Origin: RGIG9608 sp045602425
GTDB taxonomy: Bacteria; Bacteroidota; Bacteroidia; Bacteroidales; Paludibacteraceae
Length of the DNA: 64,000 nucleotides
Reading direction: 5' to 3'
Assembly: GCA_045602425.1 (NCBI GenBank)
Contig: JAZSBO010000027.1
Location: 1-64,000 of the forward strand
Positions within the stretch are counted from its first letter, which is position 1; each line of letters starts with the position of its first letter. Below the pieces are notes generated by a model. That model saw only the letters and a list, made by a program, of their open reading frames with translations, had not been told where the DNA came from and searched no databases. The position numbers were made by a program, and so were the translations under genes. Shown here one piece after another: positions 26,881 through 34,695 of the stretch.

Positions 26881-27747
26881 TTAGATTCTATCTAAAACAA
26901 TCCGTATCAACTCCTCTATCGAACCTTTATATTCCGTATTCATATTTTTATGAATACGCCCTGCAATTATTGCACAAACAGTCATAGCCTTATGCCCAAG
27001 TGCCTTACCTAAACCAGCCAACGCAGAACTCTCCATCTCAAAATTTGTTATCATCTCTTTTCCATAGCGAAACGATCGGATTTTTTCATTCAATTCCATA
27101 TCATTTGGCTTTAAACGCACATAACGCCCTTGAGGTCCATAAAAACCTGGAGCCGAAATTGTAACACCTTGAATCATATCAAAACCTACACGTTGTACTA
27201 TTTCTTCATTAGCATTAACAACATAAGGAGCAGGCAAACGCTTATTCCATTGCGTATACTTACAAAATGCCGTTTCAAAATCAAGATCAAACAAATTTTC
27301 TGGAACAGAATAATAATTCAACAATCCATCGAAACCAATAGAACGATTTGACACCACATAACTACCTATTGGGCAATTTTCCTGCAAACCACCTGAAGTA
27401 CCAATTCGCACCAAATCCAGTGATTTTAATTTCGATTTTTCGACTCTATTTTTCAAATCAATATTCACAAGGGCATCCAACTCTGTAAGTACAATATCTA
27501 TATTATCAGTACCTATTCCATGCGACACGCATGTAATACGTTTCCCTTTATAAGTTCCTGTAATAGTATGGAACTCTCTGTTTTGGATTTCGCATTCTAT
27601 TGTATCAAAATTTGAAGCCACCAACGAAACACGAGCGGGGTCACCAACCAATACTACTTTATCTGCCAAATGCTCTGGTTTTAAATGCAAGTGGAAAATA
27701 CTACCATCTTTATTAACAATGAGTTCCGATTCTGAAATTCTTCTCAT
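26881..27747 (-). CDS. udp: uridine phosphorylase-family nucleoside phosphorylase
   Basis: 288 residues of the PNP/UDP phosphorylase superfamily. It splits uridine with phosphate to uracil and ribose-1-phosphate. Motifs visible are KVVLVGDPARV (phosphate site), SHGIGTDNIDIVLTEL, RIGTSGGLQ and NFEMESSALAGLG (ribose-contacting Glu-Met-Glu). It is slightly longer than the E. coli enzyme (253), mainly by an N-terminal extension and an insertion near 140. It stands alone on the minus strand. Substrate choice between uridine and other nucleosides is inferred. Confidence 0.88.
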   Translation of the reverse strand: MRRISESELIVNKDGSIFHLHLKPEHLADKVVLVGDPARVSLVASNFDTIECEIQNREFHTITGTYKGKRITCVSHGIGTDNIDIVLTELDALVNIDLKNRVEKSKLKSLDLVRIGTSGGLQENCPIGSYVVSNRSIGFDGLLNYYSVPENLFDLDFETAFCKYTQWNKRLPAPYVVNANEEIVQRVGFDMIQGVTISAPGFYGPQGRYVRLKPNDMELNEKIRSFRYGKEMITNFEMESSALAGLGKALGHKAMTVCAIIAGRIHKNMNTEYKGSIEELIRIVLDRI

Positions 27748-27911
27748 AACTATATTTTTATAAAACTATTAACGTATCTGCTACGTAATATCTTATAGAA
27801 TGACATTTTAATCATCCCTACTTCTATTATATTTTTTGTAATAATAGAGAAAGTTGCAAAAAATATGCTATAAAACTATAAAATTATTTCCATAGTCATA
27901 CATTAGGGCAT

Positions 27912-27943
27912 AAAAAAATGCGATTTTAAAAATCGCATTTTTT
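27912..27943. terminator. intrinsic terminator after the Ig-like lipoprotein gene
   Basis: A long near-perfect inverted repeat, AAAATGCGATTTT pairing with AAAATCGCATTTT, with flanking A and T runs. It follows the stop of the minus-strand gene at 27971 and can work in both directions. Confidence 0.8.
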
Positions 27944-27970
27944 AGTATTATTATTTATTTCCTCTTTCAG

Positions 27971-29002
27971 TTATTTAATTTTAAAGGTACATACATCTTC
28001 CTGACCTTTAGTAGCTTGAGGTGCGGAAACTGTAAGAACTGCTTGTTCTCCTGTTTTATTTGAATAACAATAAACCTTACCATTAGCAACACCAAACAAT
28101 TCTGGATTCGATGACGAGAATGTAACATCTTTATTACTTGCATACGAAGGTACATAAACAATTAGTTGATAAACATCTTCACTAGTGTTTCCATACATTT
28201 TATGCGAACCTGCGGTCCAAACTACACGTTCCAAAGCCGCTTCTGCTACTTTCCAATCATATTCTATTGTTAATGCTTCAGGATGATTTTGTTTCATACG
28301 ACCAAAAATCTTTCCTGCTCCTTGAGCAATTGCCGTAATTGTATCACCCTTTATATCAAAAATATCAGGACGATCTGTTGTCCATTCCATTTCTGTAAAT
28401 GAAACATCAAGAGGTTCAAATGTTGCTCGCATTATAGCAACGTCATTCAAAAATAACGTATCCGTATTTTCTATATTACCTTTAACAATCTCTACTTTAC
28501 CATTATTGGTAATAGTGGAATCTTCTCCATTTATATTTTTCAAAGGTCCTACTACACTATAATCTTCAAACGAATTAGCTGAAAGTTCAATAGCAATACT
28601 CGTTACTTGTATCGTATCTACATAAACTTTTAATGAAGCTTTCTTCAAATCTCCTTGTTCGTCAGAACCAATTTGAGCATACACTTCCGCACTACCTTTG
28701 CCAACACCCGTAAGTACTCCATCAGCGGAAATAGTTACTACCGCAGAATCACTTGTTGAATATCTTACAACAGACCATTCTGCCGAAATAGGTTCTTGAA
28801 TTACCGATGTTACTTTTGTATTATTTACTCCAACAAAAACGCCATCTGTTCCTATCCCATACTTCGTACGGATAGCTTCCTCCTCAGGAACCCAACCAAA
28901 ATAAATATCCTCAATAGGTGCGTTTATTGCATTTTTCTCTTTACAAGAAAAAAACACAAATACCGAAAATACTACAACAGAAAATAAATACGCCTTTTTC
29001 AT
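27971..29002 (-). CDS. lipoprotein with bacterial Ig-like (BIG2-type) domain
   Basis: 343 residues. The N-terminus MKKAYLFSVVVFSVFVFFSC is a lipoprotein signal with its lipobox Cys at residue 20. A BIG2-like unit is visible at about 60-130 (SDSAVVTISADGVLTGVGKG, then SAEVYAQIG). A second similar pattern lies near 195-240 (TDRPDIFDIKGDTITAIAQG), and a weaker third near the end. It is likely exported and anchored at the outer membrane or cell surface, as are many Bacteroidota Ig-like lipoproteins. No neighbour hints at a function. It has a TACTTTTG -7 box at 29031-29038 on its strand. Confidence 0.82.
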   Translation of the reverse strand: MKKAYLFSVVVFSVFVFFSCKEKNAINAPIEDIYFGWVPEEEAIRTKYGIGTDGVFVGVNNTKVTSVIQEPISAEWSVVRYSTSDSAVVTISADGVLTGVGKGSAEVYAQIGSDEQGDLKKASLKVYVDTIQVTSIAIELSANSFEDYSVVGPLKNINGEDSTITNNGKVEIVKGNIENTDTLFLNDVAIMRATFEPLDVSFTEMEWTTDRPDIFDIKGDTITAIAQGAGKIFGRMKQNHPEALTIEYDWKVAEAALERVVWTAGSHKMYGNTSEDVYQLIVYVPSYASNKDVTFSSSNPELFGVANGKVYCYSNKTGEQAVLTVSAPQATKGQEDVCTFKIK

Positions 29003-29030
29003 TTTTTATGATTTTATTTATAAAACGTAG

Positions 29031-29038
29031 CAAAAGTA
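29031..29038 (-). promoter_or_regulatory. -7 promoter element of the Ig-like lipoprotein gene
   Basis: Read on the minus strand, TACTTTTG fits TAnnTTTG and lies 28 bases upstream of the ATG at 29002. Confidence 0.55.
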
Positions 29039-29076
29039 AAAAATAAATTTTAAAACCATATCAATATTTATGTTTT

Positions 29077-29107
29077 TTTGACAAAAAAAGCAAAATCACT
29101 ACTTTTG
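29077..29107 (+). promoter_or_regulatory. promoter of rarA
   Basis: TTTG at 29077-29080, 19 bases, then TACTTTTG at 29100-29107. This is a full match to the Bacteroidota promoter pattern, 12 bases before the rarA ATG, so the leader is very short. Confidence 0.65.
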
Positions 29108-29119
29108 TAAGAAAAAAAT

Positions 29120-30388
29120 ATGCAACCTTTAGCAGAAAGACTACGTCCACGAAATATTAGTGAATATGTTGGACAGGAACATCTTGTCGGAGAAAATGCA
29201 ATTTTAAGAAAAGTAATTGAAAATAATCATCTACATTCTTTTATTCTTTGGGGACCTCCAGGAGTTGGTAAAACCACTTTAGCCAAGATTATAGCAAATA
29301 GTCAAGATCGACCTTTTTTTACACTTAGTGCCGTAACGGCAGGCGTAAAAGACGTTCGCGAAGTGATAGAGAAAGCCGAAAAAACGCAATTTTTCAATTC
29401 TTTATCACCAATTCTTTTTATTGATGAGATTCATCGTTTCAACAAATCGCAACAAGACTCACTTTTAAATGCAATAGAAAAAGGGACTTTCGTTTTGATA
29501 GGAGCTACTACTGAGAATCCTTCTTTCGAAATCATCACACCTTTACTATCAAGATGTCAAATATATGTTCTTAAACATCTTGAAAAAAATGATTTATTAA
29601 AACTTGCAACAAGAGCTTTTACTACAGATACAATATTAAAAAAGAAGAATATTACCATAAAAGAAAACGAAGCATTGTTGCGTTATGCCGGTGGTGATGC
29701 GAGAAAATTACTTAACATATTAGACATCATCTGTTCAGATGCAAATCAAAATATAATCATCACAAACGAACTTGTTACCAAACGTTTACAGCAAAGCATT
29801 TCTGATTACGATAAAAATGGAGAAATGCACTACGATATAATTTCAGCATTTATAAAATCAATACGAGGGAGCGATCCAAATGCGGCAATTTATTGGTTAG
29901 CACGAATGATAGAAGGAGGCGAAGATCCAAAATTTATAGCCCGACGTTTAGTCATATCTGCAGCCGAAGATATTGGTTTGGCCAACCCAAATGCACTTTT
30001 AATAGCAAATGCATGTTTCGATTCCTTGCAAAAAATCGGCTGGCCTGAAGGGCGAATCATTCTTGCCGAAACGACTATCTATTTAGCGGCTTCACAAAAA
30101 AGCAATTCTGCGTATTTAGCAATTGACAATGCTATTAACGCAGTCAAAAAAACAGGCAACATTCCTGTCCCATTACATCTTCGAAATGCTCCTACAAAAC
30201 TTATGCATGAACTTGGTTATGGCGAAGGTTACAAATACGCACACGACTATAAAAATCATTTTATCAAACAAGATTTCTTACCAAAAGAATTTTCTGAGGA
30301 AACGTTTTGGACCCCACAAGGGAACCCTCAAGAAAAGAAATTAAACGATTGGTTAGATTTTTTATGGGACGATAAATCTAAAAAGTAA
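29120..30388 (+). CDS. rarA: replication-associated recombination protein RarA (MgsA), AAA+ ATPase
   Basis: 422 residues, normal for RarA. It is an AAA+ ATPase related to clamp loaders that acts at stalled replication forks. Walker A is WGPPGVGKTTLAKI and Walker B is LFIDEIHRFNK. Sensor 1 is GATTENPSFE, and the arginine-finger region is LLSRCQIY. The C-terminal MgsA domain (about 240-420) includes DPNAAIYWLARMIEGGEDP and RRLVISAAEDIGLANP. The 3' end overlaps the convergent RNase Z gene by 11 bases. Confidence 0.97.
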   Translation: MQPLAERLRPRNISEYVGQEHLVGENAILRKVIENNHLHSFILWGPPGVGKTTLAKIIANSQDRPFFTLSAVTAGVKDVREVIEKAEKTQFFNSLSPILFIDEIHRFNKSQQDSLLNAIEKGTFVLIGATTENPSFEIITPLLSRCQIYVLKHLEKNDLLKLATRAFTTDTILKKKNITIKENEALLRYAGGDARKLLNILDIICSDANQNIIITNELVTKRLQQSISDYDKNGEMHYDIISAFIKSIRGSDPNAAIYWLARMIEGGEDPKFIARRLVISAAEDIGLANPNALLIANACFDSLQKIGWPEGRIILAETTIYLAASQKSNSAYLAIDNAINAVKKTGNIPVPLHLRNAPTKLMHELGYGEGYKYAHDYKNHFIKQDFLPKEFSEETFWTPQGNPQEKKLNDWLDFLWDDKSKK

Positions 30389-31292
30389 ACTCCGCACCAT
30401 CTGAAGCTAAATACGACTCTGCAAAAACAGACTTTGCCTCATCTAATAATTCTGTCGTTGATTTATAGCGACTTGAAAAATGTCCTAAAATCAATTTATT
30501 GACATTTGCTTTAGCTGCAATATTTGCTGCCTGAAATGCTGTTGAATGAAACGTTTCTTTTGCTCGTTGTGCATCTTTCTCCAAAAAAGTTGCTTCATGA
30601 TACAAACAATCTGCATTTTCTATCAATGGAATTATTTTCTTTATACAGATTGTATCAGAGCAATATGCATACATTCGCGATTTATCTGCTGGCAATGTTA
30701 GTTTTGAATTTGGTACAAGCACACCACGAGCATCAATAAAATCAGAACCCGCTTTAATTTCTTTCATTGCCGATATTGGCACCGAAAACGCATCTAACAT
30801 TACACGATTTAGATGTGGTTCTTTTTCTTTTTCACGAAACAAAAAACCACAAGTTGGAACACGATGCTTCAGTGGTAACGTTGCTACTGTCAAATTTTTA
30901 TCCTCATATATGATATCATGACGATATGGAGAAAATTCATTAAAAACTACCTCAAAATCTCTATCCTTGCAGAAAAAATCAATTTGAGGGTATAATAGTT
31001 GTTTTAATCCTGGAGGCGAATAAATCTCAAGGTTATTTGCTCTACCTAACATTGCAAAGGAGGATATTAAACCAACAAGACCCAAGCAATGATCACCATG
31101 TAAATGTGAGATAAACACTTGATGTAAGCGTGAAGTTTTACCCACATACTGCCACAAACGAATTTGAGTACCTTCTCCGCAATCAATCAAGTACTGCTTT
31201 CCTGCAACTTCAAGCAACTGCGATGAATGAAATCGATTCTTATTAGGTAAAGCCGAACCCGAACCTAATATTTTTAAACGTATAGGGTTCAA
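30378..31292 (-). CDS. rnz: ribonuclease Z
   Basis: 304 residues of the metallo-beta-lactamase fold. It trims the 3' trailer of tRNA precursors. The zinc motif is FISHLHGDHCLGL, with LILGHFSSRY near the C-terminus and the exosite region about 150-195. The start appears to be TTG at 31292 (NPIRLKILGSGSALP), since no ATG precedes the conserved N-terminus in frame. It overlaps rarA tail to tail. The upstream SPOR-domain gene is 13 bases away on the same strand, so co-transcription is possible. It fits with the window's two tRNAs, neither of which encodes CCA. Confidence 0.95.
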   Translation of the reverse strand: MNPIRLKILGSGSALPNKNRFHSSQLLEVAGKQYLIDCGEGTQIRLWQYVGKTSRLHQVFISHLHGDHCLGLVGLISSFAMLGRANNLEIYSPPGLKQLLYPQIDFFCKDRDFEVVFNEFSPYRHDIIYEDKNLTVATLPLKHRVPTCGFLFREKEKEPHLNRVMLDAFSVPISAMKEIKAGSDFIDARGVLVPNSKLTLPADKSRMYAYCSDTICIKKIIPLIENADCLYHEATFLEKDAQRAKETFHSTAFQAANIAAKANVNKLILGHFSSRYKSTTELLDEAKSVFAESYLASDGAEFTF

Positions 31293-31305
31293 TAATGCAA
31301 AAAAA

Positions 31306-31818
31306 TTACTGCTTTTGGCGTAACACCCAAGTATCTTTAGGCAATGTATCTGACAAATCCTTTATAGCAGATTTTGCAGAATCATAATCATCAAACGACA
31401 ACAATATCACGCGATACATTCCTTTTTCGTTTATTACTAATGTAGGAGTATATGCAGGAGTAAATTCTTGTTGACGTTTTTTTGCATTATCTTTATTTTG
31501 AAAACTACCAACCACAACATGATATTTCATTGTCATTAACTTCGTATTGGTTTCTCCTTCTACAAGGCTAATTTTTTCTTCCGAAACTCTAATTTTTGGT
31601 TCTTCAACAACAGCAGGTTTTTCTTTTTCTACTTCTATACGAATAGTATCTCGCATCACCACTGTATCATGTTTAACAATATACACGGTGTCTGTTTTTA
31701 CAACAATTTTTTCAATCACACGAGGTTCTGGTACTGGATAATAAGCTCCTTTTTTCGATGCACAACCCACAGACAACAATAAAGTAAAAACAACTGCAAC
31801 AATAGTAATTCTTTCCAT
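31306..31818 (-). CDS. SPOR-domain lipoprotein
   Basis: 170 residues from the ATG at 31818; a TTG two codons upstream is less likely. The signal ITIVAVVFTLLLSVGC ends in a lipobox Cys. A middle stretch rich in V, E, K and D/T (about 35-90) looks like an extended linker. The C-terminal 75 residues form a SPOR domain (MKYHVVVGSFQNKDNAKKR at its start). SPOR domains bind glycan strands lacking stem peptides, mostly at division sites. The role is therefore probably in cell-envelope work near the septum; this is inferred from the domain. Confidence 0.85.
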   Translation of the reverse strand: MERITIVAVVFTLLLSVGCASKKGAYYPVPEPRVIEKIVVKTDTVYIVKHDTVVMRDTIRIEVEKEKPAVVEEPKIRVSEEKISLVEGETNTKLMTMKYHVVVGSFQNKDNAKKRQQEFTPAYTPTLVINEKGMYRVILLSFDDYDSAKSAIKDLSDTLPKDTWVLRQKQ

Positions 31819-31909
31819 ATTCAAAATTTAAAAAACGTTGCAAAAATAACTTTTTTAATTCAATGAAACACAAAAAAAGGAAAAGAAACGCATCTTTTCC
31901 CTAGTCTTG

Positions 31910-31996
31910 CGGAAGCGGGGGGATTCGAACCCCCGGTACGGTTACCCGCACGTCAGTTTAGCAAACTGGTGGTTTCAGCCACTCACCCACACTTCC
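31910..31996 (-). tRNA. tRNA-Ser (anticodon GCT)
   Basis: On the minus strand the cloverleaf starts GGAAGTG and its acceptor partner is CGCTTCC with discriminator G at 31910. The anticodon loop TTTGCTAA gives GCT, which reads AGC/AGU. A long variable arm (around GTGCGGGTAACCGTAC) is class II, as expected for tRNA-Ser. The T loop GGTTCGAATCC is present. CCA is not encoded. Confidence 0.96.
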
Positions 31997-32116
31997 GTTC
32001 GTGACTTTTTCAAAAAATCGTTGCAAAATTAAACAAGATTATGACATTCTCAAACAAAAAACACGTTTTTATGAAAAAATTACTTTTAATTTTGTATCAA
32101 CAAAAATACATAAACC

Positions 32117-33187
32117 ATGAAAAATAATTATCACAAACATCGCCCAAAGCAAACAAATAACAAATATAAAATCATTTTTTCCATCTCTGGAATTTTACTT
32201 GCAGTTGCTCTATTTTTCGGTTATCAACTTTACACCTATTATTTACCAAATTTCAAAACAGAACAAAAATCAGAATACATCTACATTGATCACAATACGA
32301 ATTTTGATGAGATAATTACACAACTAAAAAAAAAGAACCTTATCAAAAATAGTAATTCTTTTAGGCGTTGGGCAAAAATCAAGAAATATCCCCAAAATAT
32401 AAAAACAGGACGTTACGAAGTAAAAAACAAAATGAGTAACAAAGAATTACTCAATAATTTATCTCGAAAAATTCAATCACCAGTTAAGCTAAAACTCAAC
32501 AACATTCGCACCCAAGAACAACTCTGTAAAAAACTCGGGAAACAACTTATGGCAGACTCTGCCGATTTTATAAGTACGCTCAATGACAACAATTTATTAT
32601 TGGAATACAATGTAAGAAAAGAGGAAGTTATTGCATTTTTTCTACCAAATACTTACGAAGTCTATTGGGACATAAAACCACAAGATTTACTTAAAAGAAT
32701 GAATTTTGAATTCAAAAAATTTTGGAACGAAAAACGATTGGCAAAAGCTGATTCGATAAACCTATCGCCTATCGAAGTCATAACATTGGCTTCTATTGTC
32801 GAAGAAGAAACTAATCTTGCAAAAGACAAGCCTATTATTGCAGGTCTTTATTTAAATCGCTTACGAATAAAAATGCCGTTGCAAGCATGTCCTACAGCGA
32901 AATATGCCGTTGGCGATTTTTCTCTTCGCCGTATTCTCTACGAACATACCCAAATAGACTCTCCTTACAATACTTATAAAAACATAGGTTTACCTCCCGG
33001 GCCAATTAGAACACCATCAACAGAAAGCATCGATGCTGTACTCAATTACAAAAAAAGCACCTATTTATATATGTGTGCAAAAGAGACTTTCAATGGGGAA
33101 CACAATTTTGCTTCTACCTATTCGGAGCATGCAAGAAACGCACGAAAATACCAAGCAGCTTTAACGAAAAGAAAAAATAACTCATAA
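32117..33187 (+). CDS. mltG: endolytic murein transglycosylase MltG
   Basis: 356 residues. A basic N-terminus is followed by one membrane segment (about 19-41, IIFSISGILLAVALFFGYQL). A LysM-like region and the YceG catalytic domain then face the periplasm. The catalytic Glu is in ASIVEEETNLAKD. The GLYLNRLRIKMPLQACPTAKYA and NTYKNIGLPPGPI regions are typical. It cuts nascent glycan strands and sets their length. A TAATTTTG -7 box lies at 32087-32094. The initiator tRNA gene follows on the same strand from its own promoter. Confidence 0.95.
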   Translation: MKNNYHKHRPKQTNNKYKIIFSISGILLAVALFFGYQLYTYYLPNFKTEQKSEYIYIDHNTNFDEIITQLKKKNLIKNSNSFRRWAKIKKYPQNIKTGRYEVKNKMSNKELLNNLSRKIQSPVKLKLNNIRTQEQLCKKLGKQLMADSADFISTLNDNNLLLEYNVRKEEVIAFFLPNTYEVYWDIKPQDLLKRMNFEFKKFWNEKRLAKADSINLSPIEVITLASIVEEETNLAKDKPIIAGLYLNRLRIKMPLQACPTAKYAVGDFSLRRILYEHTQIDSPYNTYKNIGLPPGPIRTPSTESIDAVLNYKKSTYLYMCAKETFNGEHNFASTYSEHARNARKYQAALTKRKNNS

Positions 33188-33190
33188 AAA

Positions 33191-33222
33191 TTTGGAAACA
33201 GACAAAAAACACATTATCTTTG
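33191..33222 (+). promoter_or_regulatory. promoter of tRNA-fMet
   Basis: TTTG at 33191-33194, 20 bases, TATCTTTG at 33215-33222. This is a near-ideal Bacteroidota promoter, ending 14 bases before the mature tRNA 5' end. Confidence 0.75.
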
Positions 33223-33236
33223 CACTTGAAAAACAT

Positions 33237-33308
33237 CGCGGGATGGAGCAGTGGTAGCTCATCGGGCTCATAACCCGGGGGTCGTAGGTTCGAGTCCTAC
33301 TCCCGCAA
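33237..33308 (+). tRNA. initiator tRNA-fMet (anticodon CAT)
   Basis: The cloverleaf starts CGCGGGA and its partner strand is TCCCGC followed by A72 and A73. The C1-A72 mismatch and the three G-C pairs around the CTCATAA anticodon loop are the hallmarks of initiator tRNA. The T loop GGTTCGAGTCC is present. CCA is not encoded. A terminator hairpin follows at once. Confidence 0.95.
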
Positions 33309-33315
33309 CTAAGCA

Positions 33316-33346
33316 AAAGAGCCGAACAAGATTCGGTTCTTTTTTT
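33316..33346 (+). terminator. intrinsic terminator after tRNA-fMet
   Basis: AAAGAGCCGAA (33316-33326) pairs with TTCGGTTCTTT (33332-33342), followed by more T. It lies 8 bases before the truA ATG, so truA needs read-through or a promoter I did not recognise. Confidence 0.85.
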
Positions 33347-33354
33347 GATTTAAG

Positions 33355-34098
33355 ATGCAACGTTATTTTATCTATCTCGCTTACAATGGCACGAATTATC
33401 ATGGTTGGCAAGTGCAACCAAATGGTATTTCTGTTCAAGAGGAACTCTCTAAGGCTATTAGCACAATTTTGCACACCGAAACGCCTATCGTTGGGGCAGG
33501 ACGCACCGACGCAGGCGTTCATGCAAAACGAATGATTGCACATTTCGATAGTGAAACAAATTGTAACGAAACATTCATAAAAAAACTCAACGGGTTTCTT
33601 CCAAACGACATTTCTGTATTCGACATTCGGGAAACAATACCAAATGCTCATGCACGTTTCGATGCTTTGAAACGACAATACGAATACCATGTTTACACAC
33701 AGAAAAATCCCTTTTTAGAACAGTTTGCTCATCGTATTCCCTACGATACAGATTTTGAAGCGATGAACGTAGCAGCAAAAACTTTATTTGAATATTCCGA
33801 CTTTACGAGTTTTAGCAAGTTGCATACCGACACAAAAACCAATCTCTGCATGGTAACACATGCTGAGTGGCAACAACAAGGCGAAAAGTGGATTTTCACT
33901 ATCGAAGCCAATCGTTTTTTAAGGAATATGGTACGTGCTATTGTGGGGACTCTGCTCTGCGTGGGACGAGGAGCTATCTCTACGGAAGAGTTTCGGAAAA
34001 TAATCGAACAAAAAAATAGAGGTGCAGCGGCAGCATCCGCCCCAGCCAAAGGACTTTTCTTAACTAACGTTTTTTATCCCGACAATTTATTTATCTAA
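33355..34098 (+). CDS. truA: tRNA pseudouridine synthase A
   Basis: 247 residues. It makes pseudouridine at positions 38-40 of the anticodon stem. The catalytic Asp is in GAGRTDAGVHAKRM. Other family blocks are YLAYNGTNYHGWQVQ at the N-terminus and RNMVRAIVGTLLCVGRG near the C-terminus. The gene starts right after the tRNA-fMet terminator and is followed 7 bases later by a small membrane protein gene. Confidence 0.97.
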   Translation: MQRYFIYLAYNGTNYHGWQVQPNGISVQEELSKAISTILHTETPIVGAGRTDAGVHAKRMIAHFDSETNCNETFIKKLNGFLPNDISVFDIRETIPNAHARFDALKRQYEYHVYTQKNPFLEQFAHRIPYDTDFEAMNVAAKTLFEYSDFTSFSKLHTDTKTNLCMVTHAEWQQQGEKWIFTIEANRFLRNMVRAIVGTLLCVGRGAISTEEFRKIIEQKNRGAAAASAPAKGLFLTNVFYPDNLFI

Positions 34099-34105
34099 AA
34101 AAACT

Positions 34106-34462
34106 ATGCTTAAAACTTTTTTCAATCCTTACACTATCACCATTTTCATGTTGATTTGTTCCAATGTATTTATGACTTTTGCATGGTACGGACATCTACG
34201 CAATATGGCAAACAAATCGTGGTGGATAGCTGCCCTTGTAAGTTGGGGTATCGCTTTACTCGAATACCTAATAATGGTACCAGCAAATCGTATTGGTTTT
34301 ACGGTTTATACATTGCCACAACTAAAAATCATTCAAGAAGTTATCACGCTTGCCGTTTTCGTCCCGTTTTCAATATTTTTTATGCACCAACCATTTAAGT
34401 GGGACTATCTCTGGGCAATGCTCTGCCTTCTTGGTGCAGTTTATTTTATGTTTAGGAACTAA
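34106..34462 (+). CDS. DMT-superfamily small membrane protein (DUF486 type)
   Basis: 118 residues with four membrane segments. It has the conserved strings VFMTFAWYGHL, WWIAALVSWGIALLEY and KIIQEVITLAVF, followed by AVYFMFRN at the end. These fit the DUF486 family of small drug/metabolite-transporter-like proteins, whose substrate is unknown. It is probably co-transcribed with truA. It is the last gene before the strand-composition switch. Confidence 0.85.
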   Translation: MLKTFFNPYTITIFMLICSNVFMTFAWYGHLRNMANKSWWIAALVSWGIALLEYLIMVPANRIGFTVYTLPQLKIIQEVITLAVFVPFSIFFMHQPFKWDYLWAMLCLLGAVYFMFRN

Positions 34463-34695
34463 TAACCCCGTAAGAACATACCAAAATGCATCCTTTTTTT
34501 CGAGAGATGTTTTTCTTTTTTGATTAAAATAGAGATTTCGTTTCTTGCTAAAAAAATATTTTTACCCCTATATTTTGAATTTTACACACGAAAAAGGCTT
34601 TTTGTCCCTTTTGTACGTCCCTCAAAAAACTTTTTTTCGGGCACCCTTTTATTTGTTTTTACTTTTGTCGCCGTTGAAATATAAATAACATAAAT
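34463..34695. other. AT-rich gap at the strand-composition switch; candidate replication origin
   Basis: To the left, the + strand is rich in A and C whichever strand the genes use; to the right it is rich in G and T. Passing from C-rich to G-rich along the + strand is the origin-type change. TTTTACACA at 34580-34588 matches the DnaA-box consensus TTWTNCACA exactly. Only one box was found. Several poly-T and AT tracts could serve for unwinding. The acyl-CoA synthetase -7 box (TACTTTTG, 34660-34667) also lies here. No cumulative skew could be calculated. Confidence 0.45.

Noticed and set aside
33251..33535. 94-residue reading frame across the tRNA-fMet gene
   Set aside because: It runs through the tRNA, its terminator and the start of truA in another frame. 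There is no family resemblance.
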